DNA from: Mytilus trossulus
Lineage: Eukaryota; Mollusca; Bivalvia; Mytilida; Mytilidae
DNA: 64,000 nucleotides
Reading direction: 5' to 3'
Assembly: GCF_036588685.1 (NCBI RefSeq)
Contig: NC_086383.1
Span: 49,062,448-49,126,447 of the forward strand
Shown: positions 46,331 through 56,876 of the stretch, one piece after another
How positions within the stretch are numbered: the stretch's first letter is position 1
Layout: every line of letters begins with the position of its first letter
The notes under the pieces: model-generated
Database searches by the model: none
What the model was told of the DNA's origin: nothing
What the model saw: the letters and a program-made list of their open reading frames with translations, nothing else
Program-made: the position numbers and the translations under genes

Positions 46331-46957
46331 TTACCCCGAGGTTGTCACCAACCCAGTAGCCAGTACTTCGACACTTGCATGAAAATACGGTTTTCTTTTG
46401 TGTTATTTAAATTTGCTGTTACAAAATGGTAGAAATTGTAAATTAAAGAATGTATCTCCCTCATGCTCTGATTCCTTTCACGGATTTGGCTATACCTTTT
46501 TTTGACCTTTTGGATTATGGCTCTTTATCTTTTAAATAAGCTTTGGCTTTCAAATATATTGGCCAAAAGCATCACTGAAGAGTCATCTATTGTCGAAATG
46601 CGCATTTGGTGCAGAAAAATTGCTACTGTTAATGTTATTACTACCACTGGGTCGATGCCTCTGCTGGTGGACTGTTAGTCCCCGAGGGTATCACTAGCCC
46701 AGCAGCCAATACTTCGGTACTGGCATGCAAATAAGGATTTTTTTGTGTTATTTAAATTTGCTGTTACAAAATGTTATAAATTAAGGAATGTATCTCCCTC
46801 ATGCAAAACTCTGAATCCTTTAACGAATGAAGCAATACTTTTTGGACCTTTTTGATTATAGTTCTTCATCTTTTATATAAGCTTTGGATTTCAAATAGCA
46901 AAGAGCATCACTGAAGAGACATTTATTGTCGAAATGCGCATCTGGTGCAGGAAAATA
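46331..46957 (+). repeat. Direct duplication of a ~290-bp repeat
   Basis: Copy 1 (46331-46625) and copy 2 (46680-46957) share 'taccccgagg'-type starts, 'ttgtgttatttaaatttgct', 'gaatgtatctccctcatgc', 'gcatcactgaagag', 'attgtcgaaatgcgcat' and '(t/c)tggtgcag'. The ends resemble, in form, the 'gacgaaacgcgcgtctgg' tails. They are non-coding and probably neighbouring insertions of one element family. Confidence 0.7.
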
Positions 46958-49390
46958 ATGTAATTAATGGAGACATGATTTTTTGTATTAAAAAGCCGTC
47001 AATAATCTTGGTTTTTAAAACTGTACATATATTTTGTAAATGTATTTTAACAACTAAAAATGCATCAAATTCGGCAGAATTTGATTTGAAAATAAAATCC
47101 CAAATGACTTTTATTTGGCAGGATATTTGAATAATTACACGAATCCGTATTGTATAAGAAATTGATACTACTAACCATTTTGTGAAAGATATCACAAACT
47201 GAGATAAGATACATTTGTGTATGTAAGATTCACATTCATGGGGTTCCAGATCTATGTCGGATTTCAAATCTGTGATAAAGTTGACGTCATGCCATCCGAA
47301 ATCTTTGGCAGAATATTAAGATTCCAAATGTATGTCAAATTTCCAGTTATGGTAGATGTTCTAGTTTTCAAATATATGGCAGATTTCCTGCAAGGGGAGG
47401 ACAATTCAGTACATATTTGATCATTGACTTCAGTCATGGTGCTTTCTAACGTAATCTTACTTTCTCAAACAGTACCGGTATTAGATGTAAAAATCTGTCG
47501 AAAGGCAACATCAGAAACACAGAAAAAGACAGAAAGACAGGAACTTCACTTTTCTCCTTACACTCAAATCTTCTAATATATTCATCAATGCTGTAAGGTT
47601 TTAGAACTTGAATCGAAAAATATAGACTACCAAATATTTTCAGACCAGTATATCATTTATGAATATTCATTCAAAAATTTTACATGTTGTTACTCCGTTT
47701 TGATTTATCTAAATTTTATGGCGTTTGTTACGTCATATTTGCAATAAACATGTATTTGAAATCTACAATAGACCCACCATTGATTTGAGTTCTGCATATA
47801 GGTAAAGACATATCAGAAAGGAACCACATGTTGACTTTAAGTATGAGAAAAAACTTATTTATTACACCTAAATCCAGGAAATATTTGAACTTTACTTCGA
47901 TATCAAAACAATATGAACGACTTTTAACTAAATACTATGCAACAGTATTTCAACTTTCCATTTCTCAGCAGTCATATTCCCCAATGGTATGGTGTTTTCT
48001 TTCTCGATTAAAATTTAACGCTGGTGCTTGTTCGCGCGGTGGTTTTCGCGCATTCAAAAAAAAACCCTGCCCAAACAATTTTATAAGGTACGCGTAGAAA
48101 GATTAAATAACAATACAACATAAGCTTTAAAGTCATCATCATAAGTTGGTTGACCGGGAGACTGTGTCTGTGTCTCAACTCACAAGCATGTTTTAGCGAT
48201 TTTTAGATACCAGTATTATAAATATAAAATATGTTATGTTATTGAATGTTACATTTTGAGTGAACCATGCAGAACAGCTGACGATTGTCCTGCTTCCCTG
48301 TGTCGTTCATTCTGAGGTTCATGGGATTTCATCAGTTTTTGTTTGTTACCTTTATTTAAAATTAAGAATAGAAATGGGGAATGTGTCAAAGAGACATATT
48401 TGGCTGTCTTGAATCGATTTTCAAACTTTACAAGATTTAGTCATCAGTAAGCAGCTGTTGTCCTAATAAAAAACCACCATTACGAATTTATATCATACCT
48501 ACGTAGTTTTATCTCAAATCCCGACCGATTTTATGTTCTTATATCTTTAGTTTAGGTACCAGAGTAGTCATCTGTCGTTCTTTTCAACATTGTGAAGTTT
48601 AAAATGATTGTAGATTCGCATGGTAGATGATAAAAATAAAGTAGGGGTTTACCATTCCTATCTAGCCACCTTTGTTTGCTCTATTTCGATTTCTTGTGAG
48701 ACAGGTAGTCTCAGAACATCTTGTATGACATCAACAAGGAATTATATAATCATCGAAATGAATTCCAACATTAGTCCTACGGGTTAGACTGATTATTTTT
48801 TATTTTCAACATCAATTTATTTTTCAGATAATCTAATTGATTAAGTTTTACCTTCGACCTGCAACATAGATGACCCTCCTAAAGGGACATAACGATATGT
48901 GCCGTCACTGAAACAAGGTTCCGTCCTATTAATCGAGTCATGACAATAAAAACGATGGCAAAGGTGGATAAAATAGGAGGACAAATCACTGATAATGTAT
49001 AACTCTACATCAAATATATTCACTTTGTAAACGGTAATTTAAAATTAAGCAATTATGTGCACGACTGTTGCAAAATCGTGGTATGAAAATTTATCTCCAC
49101 CTACTGCTTATGTATACATATATCTTACAATATCAAAATTATTTAATTTTCCGATTACATTCTTTATATATTCATGCCTTCTTATTTGCAAACCCTTTCG
49201 GCTGTGGTTTTTAAACCAGTATGTGCAATTTGAATAGGTTAATGTAAACACTGTAACTAGATCTTATAACATTGTTTTATACGTATAAATATTGTTTTTT
49301 CTATTTCTAATTAAATCTAAATGTAATGTTATTGTTATACCCATATGCACATCCAATGCTCTACAATCTGTCGATGCCTGTATCTTGGCA
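46958..49390. other. Intergenic DNA, no gene recognised
   Basis: No exon chain could be supported. A region at 47230-47400 has several diverged 'ttccagatctatgtcg/atttcaaat' units. About 48365-48400 is a fragment of the 'gaatgtgtcaaagagaca' repeat. Short frames at 47828-48097 and 46923-47267 have no recognisable domains. Confidence 0.4.
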
Positions 49391-49391
49391 T

Positions 49392-49815
49392 ATTTCATGT
49401 TTTTCTTTGACTGTCAATGCCGTCTTTACTCTCAATTCATTGGTTGTTGAATGTGTAAAGATTGTTATATCTTAGATACTTAGTTGTTTTATTATTTGTT
49501 ATTGGCTTTGAGTTAGCTACCGGTAATTTCGATTACCCTTGACCTGTACTTAGTGTCTTCTTGTTGTGATGATGTATAAATACCCTGTCATGTCTGGTCT
49601 GGTCTGTGTTTTTGTTAAAAAAAAATAAGCTGTATATAGATCTGATTATTTAAGCCCTTTCCAACTGATTTGTTTAGTTTGTTATTACATACCGAATGTG
49701 GAGGGATTAAACTAGTTTTTTGGCGGCAAAATATTAAAAACTAGTACACATCTAACATAAAATGAATTGAGAGTAAAGACGGCATTATCAGTCAGAGAAA
49801 ATGTAAAATACTAGA
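49392..49815. repeat. Inverted repeat, arms ~45 bp, ~320-bp loop
   Basis: 'tttctttgactgtcaatgcc' continuing 'gtctttactctcaattcatt' at about 49402-49441 is mirrored by 'aatgaattgagagtaaagac' continuing 'ggcattatcagtcagagaaa' at about 49761-49800. These may be ends of a small transposon, although no target duplication was identified. Confidence 0.6.
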
Positions 49816-50183
49816 GGATGAAAAAATTTTTTTTACTCTATTGTGATTATAATAAAACTCTAAGAAATGCTTTTCTTTCACCACATATGTACTGAAAATA
49901 ATAACTCTAATAATTTTACTGAAGAAGAAAAAAATAATTATTTTCTAAATTCATCAACGCCTTTACAGACAAATAAGTTATGATCCTTCTTGAAAAGTTC
50001 ATTAGAACTGAGGGCAGGGGACTCTTAACAGCTTGTTTGTTGTTATAATTTTGGATGAATTTTGATGCTGTTTTTATTGTGTATGTTTGTTGTATATATG
50101 TTTATTGTGTTAGAATATGTTTGTCACAAACTGTAAAGTTTTGACGACAATGAAATATTTGAACCACATTATGTTCGTCCTTT

Positions 50184-50200
50184 GGGGGGGGGGGGGGGGG
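50184..50200 (+). repeat. Poly-G run
   Basis: A run of 17 G on the plus strand lies about 320 bp past the stop of the minus-strand Mab-21-like gene. It could form a G-quadruplex and is prone to assembly length errors. Confidence 0.6.
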
Positions 50201-50523
50201 AGTGTGTGTTTGCTCAGTTGTCTATATTCATTATTGTTGTCATTATTATACCGGTATTCTGTAAATATGGGATTTTGACATTTGGCTTGTCATGTTGTCA
50301 ATAAAATAATGTATGTATAGTACAAACTGCATGTTCTTTGATATAATAATTGCAATTCATTGAAACACAAATTTGAAGAAATATCATCGACACAATCGAT
50401 ATCAGCATTTTCATACAGCAAAATAAACACGATATAAGTACACAAAATTATAGTGTTTGAATCGCATTTATTTCAAACAAAATCCACAACAGAAATCTAT
50501 ATAAAAAAGCTATCGGTAACTCA

Positions 50524-53500
50524 TTACACTTCTTTGCAACTTATTAAATTGATGGCTTTGTAATAAAGGATTTTTACATTGGTTGCTTGTGAACCTTCAA
50601 TGTTCGAAGATTCTTCAAGGAATTCAAATACGCTTGCACTCAGATCAATAAAAGCCTGTTGTTTTCCTGTGAGGTCATTTACATGGTGTAAACAGAGAAA
50701 ATGTAGGTAGTGGGCGAAGGCGACAGTTGGAAAAACGATACTAGTACTCAGGCAATCGTCGAGCCAAGGTTTTAACTCCGTAGGTAAAAGAAACGAGTCT
50801 TTTTGAAACATAGGGGACCAAACTGTGCACTGCTTGCATGCCGTGAGAAATCCATTCTTTTTGCTGCAATTCATATGATTCTGAAATATACTTTCCGAAA
50901 GTATATCATAGAACGATGGTACACTAATCTTTTCAACAGTGCACTTCAATAAACATTTTTTTATTACAAAAACACAATTGGTATACTGTTTGATGACGTA
51001 AAAATGCGATGCCAACAATAACCAGCCGGAAACAGGGTCATGATTTGTTACCTGTATTAAATAATGCATTCGTAGCCGATGTTGTCTATAAACTGATTTG
51101 TTTCCATTCAAATTGTTTTGACGAAAATCTGTATCAAGGGCTGCCCTTTGGTTCAGTATTGACAGAAGTATGATATATGCCTGGCTACCGGGTAAATATA
51201 AACAACCATATACGGCATTGGTTATACATTTCTTAACTTCTTCTGGGTTTAATACTTGATGATGTAGGGTAGAAATATAACACAGGTACTGTAAAGGTGA
51301 TGCAGATAAACACGTTCTATGATAATAAATTGAAGACAAAGGGCAGAGCAGGTTGTGTGAAAACTCGCTAAATGTTTCGGTATAAAACAAATATTGCCAG
51401 CCAAAGTCATGAATACGTGTGAGGGTTGACAGAAGAATTGTTTGTTCCCGATCAGGAAATCTTCTTTCAAACATGTTATTGTCGGGAATAAAGTAATGCG
51501 CACAAGTTTTATATTCCACACAATATATTAACCGTCGTAAGCATATCATAAAGCACTGTATGAAGTTTTCTTTCTTCCATTTTGATTGTTCGACTTCCTC
51601 AGATAGCCATAGTATAATCGTTTTGATAAAATAGGAACATAAACGTTCCATATGACCCAATTCCTTTACGTCTTTTAATAGGATTTTAAGTAATCCATAA
51701 CAAAGTATTTGATAATGGGAAAGGGAACAAATAAGTTGCTTTTCTGCAACAGCAAAAGATATACGCCATTCTATATTTTTGGTCGGAGATCCTTTACATC
51801 CAATAGGTGCAAACTGAACACCGTCATTTACTAAAGATTCAACCAAATTGATAGGTGGCCATAATGTGCGTGATCTGTTTATCCATGGCTGAGCACATGA
51901 GATCCATTCATCGCACTTTAAACATGAAGCAAATTCAAAATTTCCATGTGGATCAGAATGACATGGACCATGAACAATGAAATTGGGGACCAATCCATGT
52001 TTCCGAAACTTTTCACTCGAGAATAATGTTTCTTCTCCCAAACTTTCTAAATAGTCACTACATTCTTTTTCTCTTGATTTGTCAATTAATATCATTTTTG
52101 TATAGCCAGGTTTTGTGTCATCTGTCTGCAATGCCAGTGGTATTAACTCCCTTTTAGTATTTATATCAGCATTATGTTCATAAATATGATATAAAGTACC
52201 GGTATTTATTATCAAACTCATGTCATAATCACTACTCTTGAGACCTAACCCTTCCGCGGTGCTGCCACCAATACGTGTGAGAAATTTTTTATCCAAGTTA
52301 ACTACATGGTCAATTGCATTACAAATTTGTCTCTTTGTCTTCACAACTTTCTTTTTACCAATGACTCTACAGCAATACTGATAAAACCAAATTGAAAGTT
52401 CCTCGTCTGCTTGAGACCTTTTACGTGAAACCATGCTAAAAAGAAAAAAGAGATCTTTGTTAAAATTTTCATGACCACATGGTGCATTTTAAAATGCTGT
52501 ATGTGACTTTCTTTTGTACGGACCATTACAAAAAATAGATGCAATCAGATTTCATTTCAAAATCATAACTATAAAACATCTTCTAGAAAGTGTAACTATA
52601 TATCACGTTTATTGAAACAAATTGCCTTTTACGGAATAAGAGAAAGAGATAATTAACTACTTCAATGTAAATTAGATATCGTCGTCTCATTCCTATAGGT
52701 AATAACTGTGCATCCCTATTGTCCGAATTGGTTTTGTTTTCTTGTTTGTATTAAGCTGAATTTATACAGAACCTTTTCAACGACAAACCGAAAATACGGG
52801 GTTTTCTTATTTCACTTTTATGTAATATCTTGATTGTGTTAATAATAATAAACATAAAGGAGTGTTGGAAAGAATGGTTAGTGGGCCTTAACCCAAATTC
52901 GAAGTTACTACAAATGCACCACACACAGATGTTTTTCATCTTACATCGAGACTTTCGATATTGGGTATAAACTCGAATCTCCCTGCATGTTCAAGACTGC
53001 TCTTAGCACTGGCTTTATCTGAACTTTTATTACCACGGAACATTTGTTTATTTGAGAACAACACTGCGGGATGATTTTAAAAATTGAACAATTATATCAG
53101 TCAAAAATAAATCTAAATAATAAAATTGAAAACCACCAAAAGTCTAATATTGAAATACAAAAGCTATACACCAACTTTTAAACAATCACGGTCAATATCA
53201 ACTATGTTCTAGCTTTGCATTATATAGATAACGTGGCAGTAATTACTTATGTAAATGTAACCGGGAGACTGGCTATACTGATTTGAAGTTGATAACGAGC
53301 TGCAACCCACGACCGGTTGCAGATGTTGGCGATGCCAACATTAGACGATAACTAGGATCTAGTCACTTGACTGAGAATACTCGCTTTAACTCCACTTGTA
53401 GAATTAGACACAAGTCCAATGCAGTAGTTAACAATTTAATGATTCAGGATGGAATACATGTAGTTTTACAAAATGTTACAAATAGATGTACTTTTACACA

Positions 53501-54862
53501 TTGACGAATCGATACAACTTGAGCGGATGTTGCCAGTACGAATGCCCGACTCTCACTGAAGTTACAAACTTCAGAAAACATATTTAAATCAAGAATTAAC
53601 ATGGTGACAATTTCATAATAGAAAGCAGATAACTGAATGACAATGAAATAATACGATAAGAATTAACAAAAGATTATAATAAAAATCTGTCGTTTGAGCT
53701 TTAGGCTAAATAGCGCCGTAATTGAAATGACTAAAGGATTACTTATTCTTTACGTAAGAAAACTTAAGAACTATGTAAAGCTGTGACTTTATCTATTATT
53801 TACAAAAAGAATTATCTTGAAACAAATTTCTGACTTTGTGAAAATATACTTGACACTTAATTATTACTTATAATACAAAAAGCTTTACAAAGAAAAATCG
53901 TTACATCATAATGAAATTACTTTGACGGACAAACATTGCAAATAAAATTATTACGATAAAATAATGAATTATAGTTTAACAATATAATGACAGTTTATGA
54001 CCGAACAGTTTGTCAGTGAAAATTCAAAAGTATCAGATTTATAATGAATACACTTTTTAAATAGTTCCAAATGAAGATGCATAATTTACACAAATTATCC
54101 CTATCAAAAATAACCCAAATGAATTTGTTTTGACAGGAAAAGTTAGATCTTCAGGCATGAATAAACAAAAGAAATCCGACAAAACACGATATGATATTAA
54201 AAAAATAAATTGCAACATGCATATGTACAAAGAGAAGTAACTGGATGCATGCATAATGCCACAGTGCTGTAAAAAGTGTCAATGTTCCCCCGATTCATTT
54301 TTTTCACTTAGTGATTTAGAGCTTAATAATTTGCAAATACACTTGAAGTTCTTTATTATTGCAGACTCGAATTAGACCTCTTGGTTATTCAATTAATTGT
54401 TCGATTAATTACTATCACCACTTGTGTACATAATTTAAACTGTGTTTGTTTGTTTTTTTGTTTTCAAGCGTATCATTTTCATAAAATATAAATTTATAAT
54501 CAACTTACTTTACCACATGAATGTCACTCCTTGTTTATAACAAGTGAATATGACTGTAATTTTAACGAAACAAAGTATTGGACTTAATATGATACGAAAT
54601 GAATATTGTCATATCAATCGAATGTACTAGTCGTATGTAGTGAAACGCAACGTTGAACAACAATCATATACCTTATGAAAGTGGCATTAACTGTAACTGT
54701 AAAATCAATGGTTACCGATTTGACAAAAATTATCATATTTTAATTTTTACCATGTAAAACATTTATCCAAATTATAAAAAGTTTTAAATAAACAATATAC
54801 CTGGAATGAGCTCGATAATATGTAGCTTCGTTTCCAGTGTTTTTTTTTAGTCTAGACGCCAT
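50524..54862 (-). CDS. Mab-21/cGAS-like nucleotidyltransferase-fold protein, 2 exons
   Basis: The main exon is 52435-50524 and a small first coding exon is 54862-54801. The small exon (62 nt) encodes M-A-S-R-L-K-K and ends 'tccag|gtatat'; the main exon is preceded by 'tctttttag'. The join keeps frame (S-S-M-V-S-R-K-R), for 657 residues. G-G-S-T-A-E-G-L (77-84) followed by S-D-Y-D (D90, D92) is the nucleotidyltransferase G-S...D-x-D signature. A later H-G-P-C and E-W-R-I-S-F-A-V-A-E-K (~243-253) is typical of Mab-21 domains, and the C-terminal half is helical and Cys-rich. The family includes cGAS and cGAS-like receptors, which make cyclic nucleotides on sensing nucleic acids, as well as catalytically silent members. 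A candidate third carboxylate (F-E-F, 187-189) is Glu, so activity is uncertain. Bivalve genomes carry many such genes. If the first exon is not used, translation would start at 52434. Confidence 0.87.
52436..54800 (-). other. Intron of the Mab-21-like gene
   Basis: A 2,365-bp GT-AG intron (donor gtatat after 54801, acceptor tctttttag before 52435). The content is AT-rich and I see no repeat or nested gene that I can support. Confidence 0.7.
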
Positions 54863-55739
54863 CTAACTACCTGTCGAGTTGGCCCTCCAATTATCATATA
54901 AGCGATGTAAACATTAATAGATATAAATAGATATCACACTCGTGCATTTGGGGTTTTCTATGTCTGTTTGATTCATATTATACATGTAGATGAAAAATAT
55001 ATGTTAATCATCGTTTTTACCTGTTTATATAAGAATGATACTGTGTGGGTCGAATCAATTTTATCAAATGATTTACCTTTGTTTCACTTTCAGTGTTGAC
55101 ATTCTTTCCCTTTGAATAAGTGAACACGCACAATGCATGCGGTATTCATTTAGGTTAACTTGAAGTTCACATAATGTTTTTTTTTTTTTATTTTTTATTT
55201 TTTTTTTGCTTTATTCATGTTGTTCAGTCTGTAGTTTTTTATGCTGTGTTTTATATATTGTCGTTTATCTTTCGATCGTTTTTTTTCGTTATGAACCTGG
55301 TGTTGTCGGTTTGTTTTCTACTTATCAAAAATAAACACTACGCAAAAAACATAGTCATGATACATTTTTGTAATTATTTATTCCGATACAAACACATGTG
55401 TATTGTAAGGACCAAGTTCAACACTCTGGAAAAAAGTGTATGTATGGAACAGTGGCGGATCCAGAGGGGGCGTTGAGGGCGTACCCCCCCCCCCCCTTTT
55501 GCTCGGGCTTTTTTTTCATTTTTGAAAAATGATTAATCAGACTAGACTTCGAGAACTTTGCCATTTATCGTGTACTGTAGTATTTAATCTTTATGCGACA
55601 ACTCTTTACTTTATATAAAGAAATTTTGGGCTGGAATTTACTGATTGTCAAAGTCATGTGATTCGCTATGGTGGAGTTGACCAGTGCGTCGTGAAAAAAC
55701 GTCGCTGAGTCATTTTAAAATTTAAATTGCAGTAACAAA
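54863..55739. other. Intergenic DNA upstream of the Mab-21-like gene
   Basis: The 5' flank and promoter region of the minus-strand gene. A T-rich tract at 55173-55210 produces a spurious hydrophobic open frame. At 55450-55466 'cagtggcggatccagag', followed by a C-run (55484-55497), resembles ends of hAT-type elements, but no partner end was found. Confidence 0.4.
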
Positions 55740-56422
55740 TTGCTTAGGCTGAGGTTAACATTCATGCCACCTACAAAGCGACACAGGATTGAGCAGGAAC
55801 GTATTAACTTCTATTTCACTCCTCTACTTAACATCAATCCTCTACTTAACATGCTGGAAACATCAAATTTAGGATGTAGGGTTGGAAATATACTCTGCAA
55901 TACTATTACTAGCGCATGTGCAGATGATGTCGCACTCATGAGCAAAAAGACAACCGATATGCAAGTACAAATCAATATGGCAAACACTTTTGCTGGCATG
56001 GAAGGATATAAACTACAGCCCCAAAAAAGCGTCGCTATTAACATCAAACCTAAGCCATCAAAGAAAGAAACGCTACTGAAAGAATATACATTAAATGAAG
56101 CTTGTATGCCGAGAGTTGACTCAGCTATGCATTTAGGAATAATCCGAACGAACTCTTTAAAGAAAAATATCATAGCAAATATTGAGGAGAATATAAAAAT
56201 CAAGAAGAAGTGCTTATGCTCTACTGGCTTGGCAGAGGCTTCCATGGTGAAAATGGACTAGATATGGAAACTATAATTCACCTGTTTAAAATCTATATCT
56301 TGCCGGTGTTATTATATGGAATGGATGAACTGTTAAATAAAGCTAAAAAAGGTATCAATGCCTACTGGATTGAACGAACATCGTATCTAGCTAAGCTCTA
56401 TAACGGCTTAAAAAAAATGTAA
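55740..56422 (+). pseudogene. Decayed non-LTR retrotransposon reverse transcriptase fragment
   Basis: The first frame (55740-56261) contains G-C-R-V-G-N-I-L and A-D-D-V-A-L-M-S, the reverse transcriptase catalytic motif (x-A-D-D), then a stretch matching the palm/thumb region of LINE-like polymerases. After about 56215 the reading continues in another frame (56210-56422) with F-H-G-E-N-G-L-D and I-Y-I-L-P-V-L-L-Y-G-M, typical of the following LINE segment. So there is a frameshift, plus truncation at both ends. The lineage cannot be fixed. It lies between the Mab-21-like gene and RFC1. Confidence 0.75.
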
Positions 56423-56816
56423 ATAGTGTATAATGTTGTTGTGTTACGATAGTTAATTCATTCTTCATGTATATATTATTTTTATTTTCTTTGGTGGTGG
56501 AACTGTTCGACATACGGAAGTATGGTTACCCTATAAAGGGTGTAAAGATCCAGAGAAGAAGAAGAAGTTTCATGCAATTTTATACAAATTATTCGAATAC
56601 ATTTTTTGTGTAGTGCGATATGATAAACTCACTTTCTTTTCGCTATTATTTTTGCCTCTTGTGACTAATTTTTCTTTTTTTCGTTAATTAGTGAGACCGT
56701 TCTATCAAAAATTAAAAACAGGTCCGATTTGTACTTGGTTCGAGATGTCCTAATTCCAGAGAAACGTAAACAAACAATAGTTTCTCAATATTGTTTCACG
56801 GTCGAATGCACTTGGT

Positions 56817-56826
56817 GGCGCGAAAA
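56817..56826 (+). promoter_or_regulatory. Candidate E2F/DP binding site upstream of RFC1
   Basis: 'ggcgcgaaaa' is the reverse complement of ttttcgcgcc and fits the E2F consensus TTTSSCGC (minus strand TTTCGCGC). It lies about 50 bp before the RFC1 start codon. E2F control of DNA replication genes at the G1/S boundary is well established in animals, so position and motif agree, but binding is inferred. Confidence 0.6.
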
Positions 56827-56830
56827 CAAA

Positions 56831-56848
56831 ATGGAAGCTCCGTTTTGA
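56831..56848 (+). other. Possible 5-codon upstream ORF before RFC1
   Basis: ATG GAA GCT CCG TTT TGA lies 28 bases before the RFC1 ATG. If the transcription start is upstream of it, it would be an upstream ORF that could modulate RFC1 translation. The transcription start is unknown. Confidence 0.3.
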
Positions 56849-56876
56849 TAACTTTTCAGCTAAACACAAATTAAAA

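Noticed and set aside
55174-55476. 100-residue hydrophobic open frame
   Set aside because: It arises from a T-rich tract (runs of Phe) in the upstream flank of the Mab-21-like gene, with no supporting splice or domain evidence.
55811-56245. 144-residue minus-strand frame
   Set aside because: It is the antisense shadow of the reverse transcriptase fragment on the plus strand.
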